Below, piece by piece: positions 4,783 to 9,180 of a stretch of 9,180 nt of DNA. This stretch comes from Lachnoclostridium sp. UBA6558. GTDB lineage: Bacteria; Bacillota; Clostridia; Lachnospirales; Lachnospiraceae. The translations under genes were made by a program, and so were the position numbers. Each line of letters opens with the position of its first letter. Position 1 is the first letter of the stretch. The DNA is taken from NCBI GenBank assembly GCA_002434335.1, contig DJJW01000069.1:17282-26461 (forward strand), read 5' to 3'. The notes under the pieces are model-generated. The model saw only the letters and a program-made list of their open reading frames with translations. It was not told where the DNA came from and ran no database searches.

Positions 4783-7700
4783 ATGATTAAGGGAAAAGCA
4801 AGAAAGGTCGTTACCATGTTATTATTTTTTATCATGACCTTTAATTCGGTAACAGCTCTTGCAGAAAGTAAATATTCTCTTCCGGTAGCTTCCTTAAAGA
4901 AGGAACTGCATACCCAGTCTATGGATAAGATAGAGTCTGGATTCATTGACTCTGCATCGGATGAGGAACTTGTAGAAGCAATCATATACCTGAGTAGTCA
5001 GGTAGACAGTATGGGGGTAGCAAGCGAAGCTGAGGGAAAACTGTCATCAGCCTTAACACCGTATAACACCAAGCTTGAAGTAAGAAAAGAAGTAATCGGT
5101 GCTTTAAAGGATAATGCAGAGGATACCCAGCAGAAATTGCTAAAATACATAACCCAGGAAGAAAAGAAGAAAACAGTCACAGAGTATAAGCCTTATTACA
5201 TTGTCAACGCAGTTTATGTAAAGGCAACCAAAAAAGTGATTGAAAACATTTCGTATATGAGTGAAGTTGAGAAAATATACGAAAATAAAATCGTGAAATT
5301 AGATGAGCCGCAGGTAACAGCGAACGAAATTCAGGCTAATGCTGACGGTGTAGAATGGAATATCGAGCGAATCAGGGCAGATGAAGTTTGGGGTCTTGGA
5401 GTAGATGGAACCGGCGTTGTTGTTGGAACCATTGACACAGGAGCTACCTGGACTCATCCTGCCCTGAAATTAAAATGGAGAGGATATAACCCAAGTGATC
5501 CCGCAAACCCCACTTCAGCAGGAAACTGGTATGACCCGGTGAACGGAAGCACTTTGCCGGTAGATGAAGCCAGCATACCCCATGGTACCCATGTCCTTGG
5601 TACAATTCTTGGACAGGAACCCGATGGAAGCAATAAGATTGGTGCGGCACCCGGTGCCACCTGGATTACCGCCAAAGCTTTTACCCCGGATGGAGGATAT
5701 GATGATGATATCCTCTCAGCAGCAGAGTGGATGCTTGCTCCCGGGGGAGATCCTGCAGCAGCACCTGATATAATCAATAATTCCTGGGGCGGAGCTTCCG
5801 GTTTAGATGAGTGGTTCAGACCTATGGTTACTGCCTGGAGGGCAGCTGGTATCTTACCCATATTCTCTTCCGGTAATGAAAGAAACGCCGCAGCACCACC
5901 GGCTTCTGTCAGTGCTCCTGCTAATTATCCCGAAAGTTTTGCAGTGGGAGCTTTGGATATTAATAACGTAAGAGGAGATTTCTCAAGAAGAGGTCCTGGC
6001 CCTTATAACAATGTAAAACCGGATGTAATCGCTCCCGGTGTTAATATACGTTCCTCTGTACCGGGCGGTTACGAAGGCGGCTGGGACGGAACCAGTATGT
6101 CAGCTCCGGCAGTATCTGGAACAGCAGCTTTAATCCTGTCAGCAAATAGTTCCCTTTCCATTGAAGACGTAGAAGAATTGTTAAAAGATACGGCAATTCC
6201 TATAGAAGATGCCAATGATGCAGGAGATCCCAATTATGGCTACGGCTATGGCTTAATTGATGCCTTTGAAGCCGTATCAAGAATCGCAGGCGGTACGGGT
6301 ACCATTGAAGGAAAAGTAACAGTGGAAGGAGAAGACCTTGAAAATCCTGTAATCCTTCACAACCAGGTAATCACAGAGACCTATTCCGGAGCCGGTATCC
6401 AGATACAGGCCGATATTTCAGATGATGTATCTGTTATCGACACAGAACTTCTGGTAAAACAAAGCGGAAAATCCTACTGGATTACCCTTCCTCTTACCAG
6501 GACCTCAGGAAATTATAAATCCGGAGTATATACCGGTACTATTCCGGATGATCTGGTAGCACAGCCGGGTTTTGTCTATAAGATAAAGGCCAGGGATTAT
6601 GACGGTAATACAGTAGCAACAGGTGAATATGCAGTAGAGGTCAAATTCGGTGCAGTTCCTGACACCTACAGTACGGATTTTGAGAATTATCCTTCCGGCT
6701 GGCTCTTTGAAGGTGACTGGCAATGGGGCGAACCGGCAGCAGGAGTCGGACCTACGGCCTTAAGCGGTACGAAACTCATAGGGACGAACCTAAAAGGCAA
6801 TTATTCTAACAGCGGTGACAGTATATTGGTGTCCGTACCCTTGGATCTTAGGGATACTACCCTTAAATTTGCTCAGTTTGAAGTAAATCAATGGTATGAT
6901 ATTGAAAACAATTATGATAAGGGTTTTGTATATGTAACAGCTGACCTCGGGGAAACCTGGAATCAGGTTGGACCCGTTATAACAGGCACTAAGACCAGCT
7001 GGAGCAAGCTGACCATAAACTTAAGCGAATATATAGGTTCTTCTGTTCCCGTATATATTGCTTTCCGTCTGGTTTCAGATACAAGTGCTTCTAAGGTCGG
7101 CTGGTATCTGGAGGATGCGAAATTTATCGCTACGGACAGAACCGCTCCTTCTGTACCTGCAAATTTAACCGGCAGTGTAATCCTTAATACCGCCGCCATA
7201 AACTGGTCTGCCGTATCAGATACTGATACAGCTGGTTACCGTGTCTACCGTTCGGATTCCCTTGACGGAGCATATGCACTATTGGCAGAGACTGCTGCAA
7301 ATTCCTATGGGGATAACAGTATCGAGGCGCACAGAACCTATTATTACAAAGTTTCTGCTTTTGACTTTGCTGGGAATGAAAGTGGGTTGTCGCTGCCCTT
7401 AACCCTTGAGGTACAATCACTGGGGGACTATGTTTATTATGAAGATTTCGAGGACAATAACGGAGCCTTTTTAACCGGCGGTACCAATAATTCCTGGGAA
7501 TGGGGAGTACCGGCATCCGGTCCGGGAACCGGATTTTATGGTGCCAAGGTTTGGGCTACCGGACTTTCAGCCAATTATCTAAACAGCAGCAGTTCCTGGA
7601 TAGAATCTTCTAAAATCCAGTTGCCTGAGGATAAGATCAGCACGTTAAAGATTGGCCAGTGGTATGAATTTGAGAATAAATATGACAAGGGATATATCCA

Positions 7701-9180
7701 GATTTCTAAAAAAGAGGGGGACAATTGGTCGGCTTGGGCAGATTTGGCTCCCGGTGGTTATTATACCGGCGATGGAAAAGCCTGGACTAATACCGAGCTT
7801 CTACTGGATTCCTCCTATACGGGAAAAACCATAAAGATAAGATTTCTGCTTACTTCTGATACCTCACTTAATAAAGCCGGCTGGTATATCGATTATATTA
7901 TGGTAAGTGCAGCAAATGCAGCAGCCTCCAGTATAAAATTACCGGATTACAAGGAGTCAGATAACAGCTTAAGTCTTAAGAAGAAAGAAATAGAAGTGAA
8001 ACCTGTTAAAATGAATCTGAAAGAGAAGAACACAACGGTTACCAAGAAATATGAAACGGTAAGTGACGCTTCGGTTCAGGCCATATCCTCTGTAACTGCA
8101 GGTCTGCCTGCCGATGCGGTAGTAACCATACTGGAAACAGGAAGAAGCGCTAAAACCAATCCCGCTGATGGCAGATATACCCTAAAGCATGCGGTAAATG
8201 AAGGAGAAGACACCTGGACCTTACGAGCAGAAGCCTACGGATATTATCCGGCAGAAGCACAGATATATTTAACAGAGGACCAAACTGTTAAGAAGAACTT
8301 TGTGCTTACCGAAAAGCCGAAAGGAATCATAAAGGGTAAGGTTACGGACAGATATTCAGGAGAACCGGCAGCAAATGCAGTTATAAGGGTAAAAGAGGAT
8401 TCAAAGCTTCCGGTTGTAACGGCAGATGCAAATGGTGAATTTCTTATTCCAGGTATTTACGAAGGCACTTATACCTTAAAGGTCATCGCAGACGGTTTTG
8501 AACCCGGAGAGGTCAGCGCAGTGGTAGCCGGTAATGAAACCACAGAAGTTACAATACCTCTTAAACGCTTTGTAGGTTATGAAGAAGAAATCGTTTATGA
8601 CGACGGAACAGGTGAAAATGCACTGGTACTGAATGCGACAGGCAACGGATTGGCAATCAGAGTGACACCTGCACAGTATGGTAAAGTAAAAGGTGCTAAT
8701 ATCTTTTTCTGGGGTACTGATTGGCCGTCACCGGGAGGCAATCAAATCGGAATTACCATTTATGATACAGATACCAGCGGTAATCCGGTAAAATTAAATA
8801 CTTCACCTAAGGTAGTAAATGTTGTTAGGGGAGAGTGGAATTACATTGATTTATCAGAATTTGGGTTTTCCACCAACAGAGATTTCTTTATAGCAACCTC
8901 ACAGACTGCTGTGGGCACTGCCTCACCTGGTACCGGTATCGACGAAGACAGCCCTTATGCTGACCGTTCTTATCTGTATTCCGGTGATACCTTTACACCT
9001 ATTGCAGAGGAGGAGGTAGCCGGCGGTTTAATGATTCGTGCAAGAATGGAATACTCCGTGGATACACCGGTTATCACCAACTTAGAGGAGGTCAGCTATA
9101 CCAACCAGGATTCCATTCTGGTAGAAGGGACGGTGACAGCGGATGGTAAAGTCAATCTTTATGTGAATGGCAGTAAGACA
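4783..9180 (+). CDS. bpr: Bacillopeptidase F-like secreted S8 serine protease, multidomain (3' end outside window)
   Basis: 1466 codons are visible without a stop; B. subtilis Bpr is about 1430 residues. AAAGGAGGT (4767-4775) precedes the ATG by 7 nt. In order: signal peptide (1-27, cut after ALA); I9-type inhibitory prodomain (about 57-175); subtilisin domain (about 187-505) with Asp218 in TIDTGA, His267 in HGTHVLG, oxyanion Asn365 in SSGNE and Ser438 in GTSMSAP, all intact. Its phrases HPALKLKWRGYNP and NNSWGGASGLDEW match the bacillopeptidase F branch. Next come a beta-rich segment (508-625), an immune-inhibitor-A/MAM-like domain (632-785), an FN3-like domain (787-880), a second MAM-like domain (885-1045), a Lys-rich linker (1046-1095), and two carboxypeptidase-regulatory-like domains (1103-1180, 1181-1264). 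A Bpr C-terminal-type beta domain (1265-1425) and the start of an Ig-like domain (from 1427) follow. It is an extracellular endopeptidase, presumably self-activating by prodomain cleavage; its natural substrate is not known. Confidence 0.94.
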   Translation, partial: MIKGKARKVVTMLLFFIMTFNSVTALAESKYSLPVASLKKELHTQSMDKIESGFIDSASDEELVEAIIYLSSQVDSMGVASEAEGKLSSALTPYNTKLEVRKEVIGALKDNAEDTQQKLLKYITQEEKKKTVTEYKPYYIVNAVYVKATKKVIENISYMSEVEKIYENKIVKLDEPQVTANEIQANADGVEWNIERIRADEVWGLGVDGTGVVVGTIDTGATWTHPALKLKWRGYNPSDPANPTSAGNWYDPVNGSTLPVDEASIPHGTHVLGTILGQEPDGSNKIGAAPGATWITAKAFTPDGGYDDDILSAAEWMLAPGGDPAAAPDIINNSWGGASGLDEWFRPMVTAWRAAGILPIFSSGNERNAAAPPASVSAPANYPESFAVGALDINNVRGDFSRRGPGPYNNVKPDVIAPGVNIRSSVPGGYEGGWDGTSMSAPAVSGTAALILSANSSLSIEDVEELLKDTAIPIEDANDAGDPNYGYGYGLIDAFEAVSRIAGGTGTIEGKVTVEGEDLENPVILHNQVITETYSGAGIQIQADISDDVSVIDTELLVKQSGKSYWITLPLTRTSGNYKSGVYTGTIPDDLVAQPGFVYKIKARDYDGNTVATGEYAVEVKFGAVPDTYSTDFENYPSGWLFEGDWQWGEPAAGVGPTALSGTKLIGTNLKGNYSNSGDSILVSVPLDLRDTTLKFAQFEVNQWYDIENNYDKGFVYVTADLGETWNQVGPVITGTKTSWSKLTINLSEYIGSSVPVYIAFRLVSDTSASKVGWYLEDAKFIATDRTAPSVPANLTGSVILNTAAINWSAVSDTDTAGYRVYRSDSLDGAYALLAETAANSYGDNSIEAHRTYYYKVSAFDFAGNESGLSLPLTLEVQSLGDYVYYEDFEDNNGAFLTGGTNNSWEWGVPASGPGTGFYGAKVWATGLSANYLNSSSSWIESSKIQLPEDKISTLKIGQWYEFENKYDKGYIQISKKEGDNWSAWADLAPGGYYTGDGKAWTNTELLLDSSYTGKTIKIRFLLTSDTSLNKAGWYIDYIMVSAANAAASSIKLPDYKESDNSLSLKKKEIEVKPVKMNLKEKNTTVTKKYETVSDASVQAISSVTAGLPADAVVTILETGRSAKTNPADGRYTLKHAVNEGEDTWTLRAEAYGYYPAEAQIYLTEDQTVKKNFVLTEKPKGIIKGKVTDRYSGEPAANAVIRVKEDSKLPVVTADANGEFLIPGIYEGTYTLKVIADGFEPGEVSAVVAGNETTEVTIPLKRFVGYEEEIVYDDGTGENALVLNATGNGLAIRVTPAQYGKVKGANIFFWGTDWPSPGGNQIGITIYDTDTSGNPVKLNTSPKVVNVVRGEWNYIDLSEFGFSTNRDFFIATSQTAVGTASPGTGIDEDSPYADRSYLYSGDTFTPIAEEEVAGGLMIRARMEYSVDTPVITNLEEVSYTNQDSILVEGTVTADGKVNLYVNGSKT

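Noticed and set aside
4692..4985. 97-codon minus-strand frame across the protease start
   Set aside because: It is antisense to the protease ribosome binding site and signal peptide, with no family resemblance.
5454..5861. 135-codon minus-strand frame inside the protease gene
   Set aside because: It lies opposite the conserved subtilisin catalytic domain and has no recognisable motif or ribosome binding site; it is a shadow frame.

Overview
The window looks like chromosomal DNA of a low-to-moderate GC Gram-positive anaerobe of the Clostridia, plausibly Lachnospiraceae. The reasons are an FMN riboswitch with an intrinsic terminator in front of ribD, strong AAGGAGG-type ribosome binding sites, a stand-alone DegV protein, and large secreted proteins with Gram-positive signal peptides. 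The genus cannot be fixed from the sequence alone. No RNA genes, insertion sequences, CRISPR arrays or phage genes were seen.

Layout. (1) Positions 1-1080, minus strand: a promoter, an FMN riboswitch, a terminator hairpin, a second unexplained leader hairpin, then the 5' two thirds of ribD, which runs off the left edge. (2) Positions 1322-2179, plus strand: a DegV-family fatty-acid-binding protein, apparently monocistronic. (3) Positions 2180-2371: a convergent intergenic region with a 12-bp stem hairpin that probably terminates transcription, and what looks like the N-terminal scrap of a DUF1905-like gene. (4) Positions 2372-4285, minus strand: a secreted metallo-beta-lactamase-fold hydrolase related to the ComEC C-terminal domain, with three degenerate C-terminal repeats. 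A 17-bp perfect inverted repeat lies inside its signal-peptide region. (5) Positions 4286-4782: a 497-bp divergent intergenic region with a good promoter for the minus-strand gene, two abutting AT-rich palindromes and a G-rich leader for the next gene. (6) Positions 4783-9180, plus strand: a very large bacillopeptidase F-type subtilisin, open to the right edge (at least 1466 residues).

How the parts fit together. ribD is a self-contained, FMN-feedback-controlled start of a riboflavin locus; the rest of that pathway would lie to the left. degV is unrelated to its neighbours as far as can be seen. The MBL protein and the bacillopeptidase F-like protease are divergent and both exported, so this half of the window is an extracellular hydrolase locus. 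Functional coupling between the two is inference only. No clearly new multi-gene system is visible. The most unusual signals are the long palindrome in the MBL signal-peptide codons, the second hairpin in the ribD leader, and the truncated DUF1905-like fragment ending at the terminator hairpin.
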